64,000 nucleotides of DNA from Altibacter sp. HG106 (lineage in GTDB: Bacteria; Bacteroidota; Bacteroidia; Flavobacteriales; Flavobacteriaceae), in the NCBI RefSeq assembly GCF_028561755.1, contig NZ_JAQQTD010000006.1, positions 186,001 to 250,000 of the forward strand. Direction: 5' to 3'. The translations under genes were made by a program, and so were the position numbers. This document shows positions 1 through 7,291 of the stretch, piece after piece (positions within the stretch are counted from its first letter, which is position 1; every line of letters begins with the position of its first letter). The notes beneath the pieces were generated by a model. The model did no database searches. It was not told the origin of the DNA and worked only from the letters and a program-made list of their open reading frames with translations.

Positions 1-457
1 CGATGCTTCGTATAGATCGGGTAAAGAACGGCTGTATATAACGTCTTCCGAGGAACAAAATAAGGATTAACACAAGCAGTACAACATCTTTCCAGAAAGA
101 TTCCCAGGGCGTAAGTTTGAGGGCATCGCCAAAACAACCACAATCGGTTACCTTATTAAAGTAAGCCGAATAGAACGTAAGGAAGGTAAAAAACACGATC
201 ATAAGCAGCAGGCTCCACAGCGTGAATCGTTTGGCATATCCCAAAATGATCATGACCCCAAGCATCACCTCATACACCACGACAAAGATAGCAATGGCGA
301 GGGCGTAGGGCACTAAGAACTCAAGGTTCAACACCTCGGGAGCGAAATAATCCTGAAGCTTAAATCCAAACCCCACCGGATCATTCAGTTTTATGAGTCC
401 GCTGATAATGAATAAAATTCCGACGAATATTCTAGAAATTCCTACGAGTATTTTCAT
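1..457 (-). CDS. DoxX-like membrane protein (BT_3928 type), C-terminus cut by window edge
   Basis: About 152 residues are visible, starting MKILVGISRIFVGILFIISG at an ATG whose complement lies at 455-457; the C-terminus runs off the window. Four hydrophobic segments (about residues 5-22, 47-67, 74-92 and 120-136) and a short cysteine motif TDCGCFGD between the third and fourth match the DoxX-like BT_3928 family of Bacteroidota. That family is thought to be redox or respiration related, but its biochemical role is unknown. The start codon overlaps the TGA of the upstream DUF1599 gene (ATGA, 454-457), so the two are probably translated together. The family call is from memory of the pattern; the function is not established. 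Confidence 0.75.
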   Translation of the reverse strand, partial: MKILVGISRIFVGILFIISGLIKLNDPVGFGFKLQDYFAPEVLNLEFLVPYALAIAIFVVVYEVMLGVMIILGYAKRFTLWSLLLMIVFFTFLTFYSAYFNKVTDCGCFGDALKLTPWESFWKDVVLLVLILILFLGRRYIQPFFTRSIRSI

Positions 458-1005
458 GATGGCTCTTGGTTTTGAGAAAGGTGGATCAAGGCAAAAACAG
501 CGTAATTGATCATATCCTGATAGTTCGCGTCAATTCCTTCACTGACAATAGTTTTCCCTTCGTTATTTTCAATTTGTTTGACGCGTAATAGTTTCTGAAG
601 AATTAGATCGGTCAACGAACTCACCCGCATATCGCGCCAAGCCTCTCCGTAATCGTGATTTTTATCAAGCATCAATTGCTTGGTAACAGCCACTTTCTCA
701 TCGTACAATTGCGTGGCCGCTTCCAGGGAAAGATCGGGTTGTTCTACAACGCCTTTTTCCAGTTGAATCAATGCCATTAGGGCGTAATTAATGATCCCGA
801 CAAATTCACTCGCTTCCCCTTCGTCTACGCGACGTTCGGAATTTTGTTGCAGACCGCGAATGCGCTGTGCCTTAATAAAGATCTGATCGGTAAGGGAAGG
901 CAATCGCAGGATTCGCCATGCACTGCCGTAATCTTTCATTTTCTTCATGAACAGATCGCGGCATTGGGTGATGACGTCATTGTATTGTTTTGAAGTATCA
1001 GGCAT
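454..1005 (-). CDS. DUF1599 (nucleotide modification associated domain 1) protein, two tandem copies
   Basis: A 183-residue soluble protein made of two copies of the same unit. DYGSAWR (25-31) followed by SLTD recurs as DYGEAWR (118-124) followed by SLTD, and INYA (72-75) has a matching INYA about 93 residues later. This repeat is the DUF1599 domain, also called nucleotide modification associated domain 1, often seen near folate and nucleotide genes in Bacteroidota. It lies divergent from folP and overlaps the next membrane-protein gene by four bases (ATGA). The biochemical function is unknown. The two-domain form appears to be the normal form in this phylum, so this is an ancient internal duplication rather than a recent event. 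Confidence 0.8.
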   Translation of the reverse strand: MPDTSKQYNDVITQCRDLFMKKMKDYGSAWRILRLPSLTDQIFIKAQRIRGLQQNSERRVDEGEASEFVGIINYALMALIQLEKGVVEQPDLSLEAATQLYDEKVAVTKQLMLDKNHDYGEAWRDMRVSSLTDLILQKLLRVKQIENNEGKTIVSEGIDANYQDMINYAVFALIHLSQNQEPS

Positions 1006-1057
1006 CCCGTCTTTTAGATTTTGCGTAAATTTCGCTTAAATAAATCACTTTAGAAAA

Positions 1058-1888
1058 TTGTATACACTTAATTGCCGCGGAACGCTAATCGACCTTAGTA
1101 CGCCCAAAGTCATGGGAATTCTCAATGTCACTCCCGATTCATTTTACGACGGTGGAGCGCACGTGGAAACGCGCGAACTTGTCGCGAAGGCGGCCTTATT
1201 ATTAGAAGAGGGCGCTACTTTTTTGGATGTGGGTGGTTACAGTTCACGTCCGGGTGCCGCGGCACTTTCCGAAGCTGAAGAAATCGAGCGTGTTGTTCCG
1301 GCGATTCAGGCCATTTTGGAAGATTTTCCCGAAGCACTCATTTCTATCGACACCTTTCGCAGCTCGGTGGCCCGGAACGCGCTTGAAGTGGGTGCGTGTA
1401 TGGTGAATGATATTTCAGCAGGGGTTCAAGATCATGACATGTTAGACCTTGTGGCCGAATTTCAGGTACCGTATGTGATGATGCACATGAAGGGCACGCC
1501 TCAAACCATGACACAACACACCACCTACGAGCATCTCATTCTAGAGGTCAGGAAGCACCTCTCGGAACGAATGGCCGCAGCTCGAAAAGCCGGTATCAAC
1601 GACCTCATTATCGACCCGGGATTTGGCTTTGCGAAAACAAGAGAACAAAATTTTGAGCTGCTCGCGGGACTCGACTTATTTCAAGAATTCGAAGTTCCTG
1701 TCTTAGTAGGTGTTTCGCGAAAATCGATGATCTACAAAACCCTGGGAATCACTCCTGAAGAGGCGTTAAATGGCACTTCTGTGCTACACAGCTGGGCCTT
1801 ACAAAAGGGTTGCAACCTCCTTCGGGTACACGATGTAAAACCTGCCGTTGAGTGCGTTCAACTCTTTGAAGCTTGGACCCGCGGTTAA
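1058..1888 (+). CDS. folP: Dihydropteroate synthase
   Basis: Makes 7,8-dihydropteroate from 6-hydroxymethyl-dihydropterin diphosphate and p-aminobenzoate in folate synthesis. The 276-residue protein has the full TIM-barrel motif set: ILNVTPDSF near the N-terminus, GGYSSRPGA, SIDTF, NDISAG, MMHMKG, DPGFGFAKT and GVSRKS. The start is TTG at 1058; this gives an N-terminus of the usual family length and no in-frame ATG precedes the NVTPDSF motif at a suitable distance. The length is normal and no key residue appears lost. It is followed after 34 bases by cdaA on the same strand, a pairing common in Flavobacteriia. Confidence 0.95.
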   Translation: MYTLNCRGTLIDLSTPKVMGILNVTPDSFYDGGAHVETRELVAKAALLLEEGATFLDVGGYSSRPGAAALSEAEEIERVVPAIQAILEDFPEALISIDTFRSSVARNALEVGACMVNDISAGVQDHDMLDLVAEFQVPYVMMHMKGTPQTMTQHTTYEHLILEVRKHLSERMAAARKAGINDLIIDPGFGFAKTREQNFELLAGLDLFQEFEVPVLVGVSRKSMIYKTLGITPEEALNGTSVLHSWALQKGCNLLRVHDVKPAVECVQLFEAWTRG

Positions 1889-1922
1889 AAAAAATCTGTT
1901 ACTTTTACACAAACCTTCGCCT

Positions 1923-2708
1923 GTGGAATTTTTAGACCTTTATAAGATCAGGATCATCGACATCATTGATATTGTTTTGGTTGCTTTTCTGCTCTATTAC
2001 CTCTACAAGCTGGTAAAAGGTACCGTCGCCATTAACATATTTGTAGGTATCGTAATTCTCTACGGAGTCTGGAAGCTTACCGAATTGCTTCAGATGGAGC
2101 TCTTCAGTAAAATTCTGGGAGGCTTCTTAGGGGTGGGAATGTTTGCCTTGATTGTGGTTTTTCAGCAGGAGATCAGAAAGTTCTTATTGATGTTAGGGTC
2201 TACTAATTTCAATGCTCGAAAACGATTTTTCAGGCGCTTTAAACTGTCTTCCAAAGAAACTCATACGCTTCACAACACCAAGGCGATCGTGGATGCCTGC
2301 AGAAAGATGTCGAAAACAAAAACCGGAGCGCTTATCGTAATTCAGCGAAACAACAGTCTCGATTTTGTGAAAAACACAGGAGATGTGATGCATGCTGAAG
2401 TGAATCGTCCCATTATAGAAAGTATTTTTTTTAAAAACAGTCCGTTGCACGATGGCGCCATGATCATTGAAGATAACACCATTACAGCGACGCGTGTGAT
2501 CCTACCGGTTTCTAATGACCGTAGAATACCGCAGCGTTTTGGATTGCGACATCGAGCCGCCGTGGGTATTACGGAAAAGACCGACGCGGTATGTTTGGTA
2601 GTTTCCGAAGAAAACGGACAAATTAGCTATTTAAAAGAAGGAGATTTTGTGTTGTTTGAAGATTTGGAAGAATTAAAAAATCAACTGGAAACAGATGTAA
2701 CTCAATAA
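1923..2708 (+). CDS. cdaA: Diadenylate cyclase CdaA (c-di-AMP synthase)
   Basis: Condenses two ATP into the second messenger c-di-AMP at the inner membrane. I chose GTG at 1923 (261 residues) because the protein then begins MEFLDLYKIRIIDIIDIVLV, directly at the first membrane segment, as other CdaA proteins do. Upstream in-frame starts would overlap the end of folP. Three hydrophobic segments fill roughly residues 10-95. The cytosolic DAC domain follows, with the two signature motifs LHDGAMII and GLRHRAAVGI that bind ATP and metal. The CdaR and GlmM partners known from Firmicutes are not next to it. No DNA-binding DisA domain is present. Confidence 0.93.
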   Translation: MEFLDLYKIRIIDIIDIVLVAFLLYYLYKLVKGTVAINIFVGIVILYGVWKLTELLQMELFSKILGGFLGVGMFALIVVFQQEIRKFLLMLGSTNFNARKRFFRRFKLSSKETHTLHNTKAIVDACRKMSKTKTGALIVIQRNNSLDFVKNTGDVMHAEVNRPIIESIFFKNSPLHDGAMIIEDNTITATRVILPVSNDRRIPQRFGLRHRAAVGITEKTDAVCLVVSEENGQISYLKEGDFVLFEDLEELKNQLETDVTQ

Positions 2709-2717
2709 GGGGAAGAC

Positions 2718-3563
2718 ATGAAGCAGTGTAAAAATTGTGAGAAGTCGCTTTCGGAGGCGGCCCTCTATTGTGAAACGTGTGGTGCGCGATATGTAGATCA
2801 CCGACTCACCTTGCGATACCTGGCTGAAGAAGGAAGTCGCTCTTTTTTCAATATTGATGCAAATAAACCGCTACGGACTTTCGTCGATCTATTCAAACGC
2901 CCGGAGCAGGTTATTGATGGATACATTCACGGAGTGCGGAAGCGCTACATTCATGTGATTGGCTATCTTACTATTGCGATCACAGTGAGTGGTTTCTTTA
3001 TGTTTATCCTCCAAAAATGGGCGCCCGATCTATTTAATTCGATCTATGCCGAAATGTATGAAACCGACGTGCAGGCCGAGGCATTTAAAAGCTGGATGAC
3101 CTTTACGTTAGAATACCAAACCCTGATCATCTTCCTGACCATTCCTATCTTAGCGGGGATCTCTAAATTGGTTTTTCTTCAGAATAAAAAATACAATTAT
3201 ACCGAACATCTGGTGCTCAACACCTACGCCTATTCGCATATTTCATTGGTGACCACACTGCTGTTTATCGTAACGTTTTGGGAGCCCTCGATTTTCAAAT
3301 GGATTGCGGTAAGCACACTACCCATCCAGATCCTCTACTTTTCGCATGTACTGAAACGATTGTTCGCTCTCACCTGGACACAGTTGTTGTTGAAAGTACT
3401 CTTATTTCTGGTAGTGCTTCTGGTGGTCTACATTTTCTTGGTGATCGCCGCCATGATTTATATGTTCCTATTCACAGATTTCTTTCAGGACATGATAGAA
3501 TTGGAAAAGGCAAAACGAGCCGTATCTTACGTGGTCTCTTCGGCCATGAACTGGACCTCGTAG
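2718..3563 (+). CDS. DUF3667 membrane protein with N-terminal zinc ribbon
   Basis: A 281-residue protein beginning with a four-cysteine zinc ribbon (CKNC at 4-7, CETC at 18-21), then a cytosolic stretch containing RKRYIHVIGY, then about four or five membrane segments between residue 75 and the C-terminus. This layout is that of DUF3667, a Bacteroidota family without a known role. It starts ten bases after the cdaA stop. Its last 37 bases overlap the 3' end of the convergent ABC transporter gene, so the two proteins share DNA at their C-termini. No function should be assigned beyond a membrane protein with a metal-binding knuckle. Confidence 0.75.
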   Translation: MKQCKNCEKSLSEAALYCETCGARYVDHRLTLRYLAEEGSRSFFNIDANKPLRTFVDLFKRPEQVIDGYIHGVRKRYIHVIGYLTIAITVSGFFMFILQKWAPDLFNSIYAEMYETDVQAEAFKSWMTFTLEYQTLIIFLTIPILAGISKLVFLQNKKYNYTEHLVLNTYAYSHISLVTTLLFIVTFWEPSIFKWIAVSTLPIQILYFSHVLKRLFALTWTQLLLKVLLFLVVLLVVYIFLVIAAMIYMFLFTDFFQDMIELEKAKRAVSYVVSSAMNWTS

Positions 3564-5290
3564 AGGTTTCTGTAGAAGCCGTTTTCTTTTGCCAGTAGTT
3601 CTTTGTGCGTGCCCATTTCCACAATTTGGCCCGCGTCCATCACTAAGATTTTATCTGCTTTTTTGATGGTCGCCAGGCGATGCGCAATAACAATGGAGGT
3701 GCGTCCTTGCGTAATTTTATCGGTGGCATTTTGAATGAGTTCTTCGGAATAGGAGTCTACCGAAGAAGTGGCCTCGTCCAAAACCAGCACTCCCGGATTA
3801 CTTACGTACGCTCGTAAAAAGGATATGAGCTGTCGTTGTCCGGAAGACAGCATGCTACCACGTTCTTTTACATTGTGATCATACCCGTTGGGAAGGGAGG
3901 TGATAAAGCGATGCACGCCAATTTCCTTGGCCGCATTGATCACGGTCTCTCTGGAAATGTCCGGATCGCCCAAGGTGATATTATTATAAATAGTATCGGC
4001 GAATAGAAAAACGTCCTGAAGCACTACGGCGATCTCCTTCCGAAGCGATACCAAGGTATATTCCCGAATTGAATTTCTGTCGATCAAAATATCACCCTCG
4101 TTGATTTCGTAGAAGCGAGACAACAGATTGATGATCGTTGATTTTCCCGCACCGGTCGCACCTACAAGCGCAATCGTTTCACCGGGATGCACGGTGAACG
4201 AAATATTCTTGATCACTCGTTCGTCTTCATTATATCCGAAGGCTACATTCTTAAATTCTATATATCCTTTGGTATCAGTGAGCGCTAAGCTTCCGTCGTC
4301 ATCAATATGAGATTTGGTGTCCAAAATTCCGAAGACACGATTGGCGGCTACCATACCCATTTGTAGGGTATTGAATTTATCGGCGATCTGACGCAAGGGT
4401 CGGAATAACATTTGGGTCAATTCGATAAAAGCCACAATAAGTCCCAGGGTAATCGCGCCATTTTCAGTCACATTGAGTCCGCCATACCACACTAGGAGTC
4501 CAATGGCTACACTCGATGCCATTTCAGCGATGGGAAAGAAAAAAGAGTTATACCAAACCGTTTTGATCCAGGCGCTTTTGTGCTTTTCGTTGATGTCTTT
4601 AAAGATTTCGAATTCCTTCTTTTCTCGTGTAAAAATCTGAACGATCTTCATCCCGGTAATGCGTTCCTGAACGAAAGTATTGAGGTTGGCCACCTGATTT
4701 CGCACGTCCTCAAACGCCGTTTTCATGGCACGTTGGAAGACACGAGTCGCGTAGACAATAAGCGGAAGAATAGCAAAGATAATCAAGGAAAGGCGCCAAC
4801 TTTGATACAGCATATATCCCATAATGACCAGCATTTTTAGCAGATCACTGATAATCATGAATAGCCCCTGACTAAAAATACTGGAGATGGTTTCTATATC
4901 GTTGACAGCACGTGTAGTGAGTCGTCCCACAGCGCTCTTGTCGTAGTATTTCATCTTAAAACTCAGCATCAATTTGAAGAGTTTTACGCGGATGTCTCGA
5001 ATTACATTTTGTCCCAGCCAGTTGGCGTAATAGATGAAGGCAAATTGGAAGAGAACTTCAAACACCAGCACTGCTACCATGAGGGTTATGAATAGGAGAA
5101 GCGCATCGTTGTCTTTCGGCAAAATACCGTCATCGATGGCCTTCTGCAACAAATACGGGCGTAGTACCGATAAGCCCGACATTACTACCGCGGCAAACCC
5201 TACAAAATAGAAGGTCCATTTGTATGCATTGGTAAATTGCAGCAGTCTTTTAAAGAGTTTAAAATCGAATGCCTTTCCGGAGCTCGCCAT
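3527..5290 (-). CDS. ABC transporter, fused permease and ATPase (MsbA/Lip exporter type)
   Basis: A 587-residue half-transporter that would work as a homodimer, using ATP to export a lipid, drug or peptide; the substrate cannot be read from the sequence. Six membrane helices occupy roughly residues 20-320. The nucleotide-binding domain carries Walker A GATGAGKST (377-385), a Q-loop (LQDVFLFADT), the signature LSSGQRQL (from 481), Walker B VLVLDEATSSVD and the switch histidine in IAHRLATI. It has no peptidase or extra domain. The gene sits three bases downstream of truA on the same strand, and its 3' end overlaps the convergent DUF3667 gene by 37 bases. Confidence 0.9.
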   Translation of the reverse strand: MASSGKAFDFKLFKRLLQFTNAYKWTFYFVGFAAVVMSGLSVLRPYLLQKAIDDGILPKDNDALLLFITLMVAVLVFEVLFQFAFIYYANWLGQNVIRDIRVKLFKLMLSFKMKYYDKSAVGRLTTRAVNDIETISSIFSQGLFMIISDLLKMLVIMGYMLYQSWRLSLIIFAILPLIVYATRVFQRAMKTAFEDVRNQVANLNTFVQERITGMKIVQIFTREKKEFEIFKDINEKHKSAWIKTVWYNSFFFPIAEMASSVAIGLLVWYGGLNVTENGAITLGLIVAFIELTQMLFRPLRQIADKFNTLQMGMVAANRVFGILDTKSHIDDDGSLALTDTKGYIEFKNVAFGYNEDERVIKNISFTVHPGETIALVGATGAGKSTIINLLSRFYEINEGDILIDRNSIREYTLVSLRKEIAVVLQDVFLFADTIYNNITLGDPDISRETVINAAKEIGVHRFITSLPNGYDHNVKERGSMLSSGQRQLISFLRAYVSNPGVLVLDEATSSVDSYSEELIQNATDKITQGRTSIVIAHRLATIKKADKILVMDAGQIVEMGTHKELLAKENGFYRNLYEVQFMAEETT

Positions 5291-5292
5291 AG

Positions 5293-6051
5293 TTAATCTG
5301 CGTGTTGTTTGAGAAAAATGTGATCGGGATATTGTACTTCCGTAAGATACAATCCATGTGCCGGTGCCGATGCTCCAGCTTGGGTTCGATCGCCGCTCGC
5401 TAAGATACGGCGAAAATCTTCAACAGCTTGTTTTTGGAGACCAATATCCATCAACGTTCCTACGATAGCGCGTACCATGTTCCGGAGAAACCGATCGGCT
5501 GTGATGGTAAAGATTAGCAGCTGGCCGCGTTGTTGCCAGTGCGCTTTCTGAATGTCACAAAGAAAGGTTTTTACATTCGAATGGGTGCGAGAGAAACACT
5601 CAAAATCCTGGTGTTCCAAGAGGATTGCTGCCGCTGTATTCATTCGGTCGATATCAGGAGTCCGATGTAATTGCCACGCTGTCTCTTGGAGAAACGGATT
5701 CTTATCAAGGGTAATCCAGTATTCATACGTTCGCGAGGTCGCATCAAAGCGAGCATGGGCATCGGGTGTTACGGGAATAATATTTTGAATGGAAATATCC
5801 TTGGGTAAAAATCGGTTGAGCTTAAACCGGGTCGCTTCCCTGTTGGAAATAGCATCGACATCCACATGAAAATACAGTTGTTTTGCATGTACTCCAGTAT
5901 CGGTACGTCCTGCCCCGGTAATCGCAAGGGGCGTTCTAAAAAAGGTAGACATCGTTTGCTGCAAGACTTCCTGTACGGTAATGGCATCCGGCTGAATTTG
6001 CCAGCCGTGATAGTTTTTTCCGTGGTATGATATGTCGAAAAAGTAGCGCAA
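5293..6051 (-). CDS. truA: tRNA pseudouridine synthase A
   Basis: Isomerises uridine to pseudouridine at positions 38-40 in the anticodon arm of tRNAs. The 252-residue protein shows YHGKNYHGWQ near the N-terminus and the catalytic loop GAGRTDTGVHA with nucleophile Asp51, then the RNA-binding stretch NRFLPKDI and FLRNMVRAIVG near the C-terminus. The start is TTG at 6051; the usual MRY-type N-terminus begins exactly there and no in-frame ATG is nearby. It is followed by the ABC exporter gene after three bases and is divergent from the YfcE-type gene. Confidence 0.94.
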   Translation of the reverse strand: MRYFFDISYHGKNYHGWQIQPDAITVQEVLQQTMSTFFRTPLAITGAGRTDTGVHAKQLYFHVDVDAISNREATRFKLNRFLPKDISIQNIIPVTPDAHARFDATSRTYEYWITLDKNPFLQETAWQLHRTPDIDRMNTAAAILLEHQDFECFSRTHSNVKTFLCDIQKAHWQQRGQLLIFTITADRFLRNMVRAIVGTLMDIGLQKQAVEDFRRILASGDRTQAGASAPAHGLYLTEVQYPDHIFLKQHAD

Positions 6052-6071
6052 TTCCGTTATTTTTGAAGGGA

Positions 6072-6079
6072 CAAAAGTA
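6072..6079 (-). promoter_or_regulatory. Candidate -7 box for truA
   Basis: On the minus strand the octamer TACTTTTG fits the Bacteroidota primary-sigma box TAnnTTTG and ends about 20 bases before the truA TTG start. No convincing TTG was seen at the -33 position, so this rests on one element only. Confidence 0.35.
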
Positions 6080-6131
6080 CGAAATAGGTCGGGTCTGCTG
6101 GCATATTTCAGAAAAACAACGCCTAGCGCTC

Positions 6132-6623
6132 ATGACGAATATTCTGTTACTTAGTGATACCCACGGGCATATGGATAACACCATACTGAAACATGTGCAA
6201 CAAGCCGATGAGGTATGGCATGCCGGTGATATTGGCACCTTAGCCGTTACCGATGCGATTGCTGAGCATAAGCCGTTACGTGCGGTCTATGGAAATATCG
6301 ACGGAGCCGAGATACGGGCTAGTTTTCCATTACATCAACGGTTTGATTGTGAAGCGGTGTCGGTGTGGATCACACACATAGGAGGGTATCCCGGACGCTA
6401 TAACCGAGCGTTGCTTTCCGAATTAAATGAACAGCCCCCCCGCCTCTTTATTTGCGGACACTCTCATATTTTAAAAGTGATGCCGGACAAAAAGAGAAAA
6501 CTACTCCATATGAATCCCGGAGCCATCGGAAAACATGGGTTCCATCAGGTGCGAACCATGTTGCGCTTTCAGATTGACGGAAAAGAGATCAGGCAATTAG
6601 AAGTAATTGAAATTTCCCGATAA
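6132..6623 (+). CDS. YfcE/MJ0936-type metallophosphoesterase
   Basis: A 163-residue calcineurin-like phosphodiesterase of the small YfcE group; the physiological substrate is unknown. The start at 6132 gives MTNILLLSDTHG, placing the first metal motif D9-x-H11 at the N-terminus as in the family; an in-frame upstream extension would run into the divergent truA promoter region. Further metal ligands are HAGD (30-33), the YGNID segment and ICGHSH near the C-terminus. The length matches family members of about 160 residues. It stands alone on the plus strand between truA and a minus-strand terminator. Confidence 0.85.
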   Translation: MTNILLLSDTHGHMDNTILKHVQQADEVWHAGDIGTLAVTDAIAEHKPLRAVYGNIDGAEIRASFPLHQRFDCEAVSVWITHIGGYPGRYNRALLSELNEQPPRLFICGHSHILKVMPDKKRKLLHMNPGAIGKHGFHQVRTMLRFQIDGKEIRQLEVIEISR

Positions 6624-6656
6624 AAAAACCCCCGAAGTTGGCATTCTCCAGGGGTT
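6622..6656 (-). terminator. Rho-independent terminator for the DUF4293 gene
   Basis: On the minus strand a six-base stem AACCCC/GGGGTT with a loop of about 18 bases is followed by a run of seven T. It lies 27 bases past the DUF4293 stop. The long loop makes it weaker than the other terminators here. Confidence 0.5.
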
Positions 6657-6683
6657 CGCACTAAAATATACTAAGATGTTGTT

Positions 6684-7094
6684 TTAACGTAATCTATCCA
6701 CAGATTTTACAAGGTCCTCGTCCCTTTTGATGGCCTTATTGGCCAGCACTAAAAAAACGATAGAAATGATGGGTAAAAGCACCCCAATACCCTTCTCTGA
6801 AACCAAGGTTTCTCCGGATAATGTTAGGGATCGATATACGAAAACGCCCAGTAATACAAAGTTTAATATGATGTTCAAGCGATTTAATACAAATTGTAAT
6901 TGTCGCTTCTTAAAACTCAAAATGGTAATAATTGCCAATGCGATTGAAGCAAAGATCAAACCAAAAACAAGCGGTTCCTCTCTGGAAACAACGATGGCTC
7001 CTTCCGCATCTTCAACAACAGGAAACCATAGATACAAAGCGCCCATCGCCAAAATCGCAAGGATCATATATAGGGTTTGAATGCGCTGTAACAT
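6684..7094 (-). CDS. DUF4293 membrane protein
   Basis: A 136-residue protein with four hydrophobic segments (about 7-27, 41-60, 70-90 and 100-118), starting MLQRIQTLYMILAILAMGAL. Opening and topology match DUF4293, a Bacteroidota-only membrane family that is regularly found next to rho, as here, on the opposite strand. Its function is unknown. The C-terminal tail is short, charged and cytosolic. A terminator follows on the minus strand. Confidence 0.78.
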   Translation of the reverse strand: MLQRIQTLYMILAILAMGALYLWFPVVEDAEGAIVVSREEPLVFGLIFASIALAIITILSFKKRQLQFVLNRLNIILNFVLLGVFVYRSLTLSGETLVSEKGIGVLLPIISIVFLVLANKAIKRDEDLVKSVDRLR

Positions 7095-7184
7095 GGTTTC
7101 TTATTTGCAGGCAAAAATACAGCTTCTTTTAAAAAAAATACAAGCACAATATAAATTATTGTTGTATTATTGCAGTAACAATTC

Positions 7185-7207
7185 GTAACCACTTCAACGT
7201 GGGTTAC
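7185..7207 (+). promoter_or_regulatory. Hairpin in the rho 5' leader
   Basis: The leader between the DUF4293 and rho starts (197 bases) contains an imperfect inverted repeat: GTAACCAC (7185-7192) pairs with GTGGGTTAC (7199-7207) leaving one bulged G, with loop TTCAAC. It lies about 85 bases before the rho ATG and downstream of an imperfect -7-like box TATTATTG near 7165. Rho genes are known to control themselves by premature termination in other bacteria, so a regulatory leader is plausible here, but this is inferred from position and structure only. Confidence 0.4.
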
Positions 7208-7291
7208 TTAGTCTTCAAGAGTAAATTCAATCTCAATTACTTCGAGAATTCATTCAAAAAATATCATTAATATATCCTTTAGTATTCTATA

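Noticed and set aside
1848-1922. Upstream extension of the cdaA frame
   Set aside because: It overlaps the end of folP and adds 25 residues absent from the family; GTG at 1923 gives the expected N-terminus.
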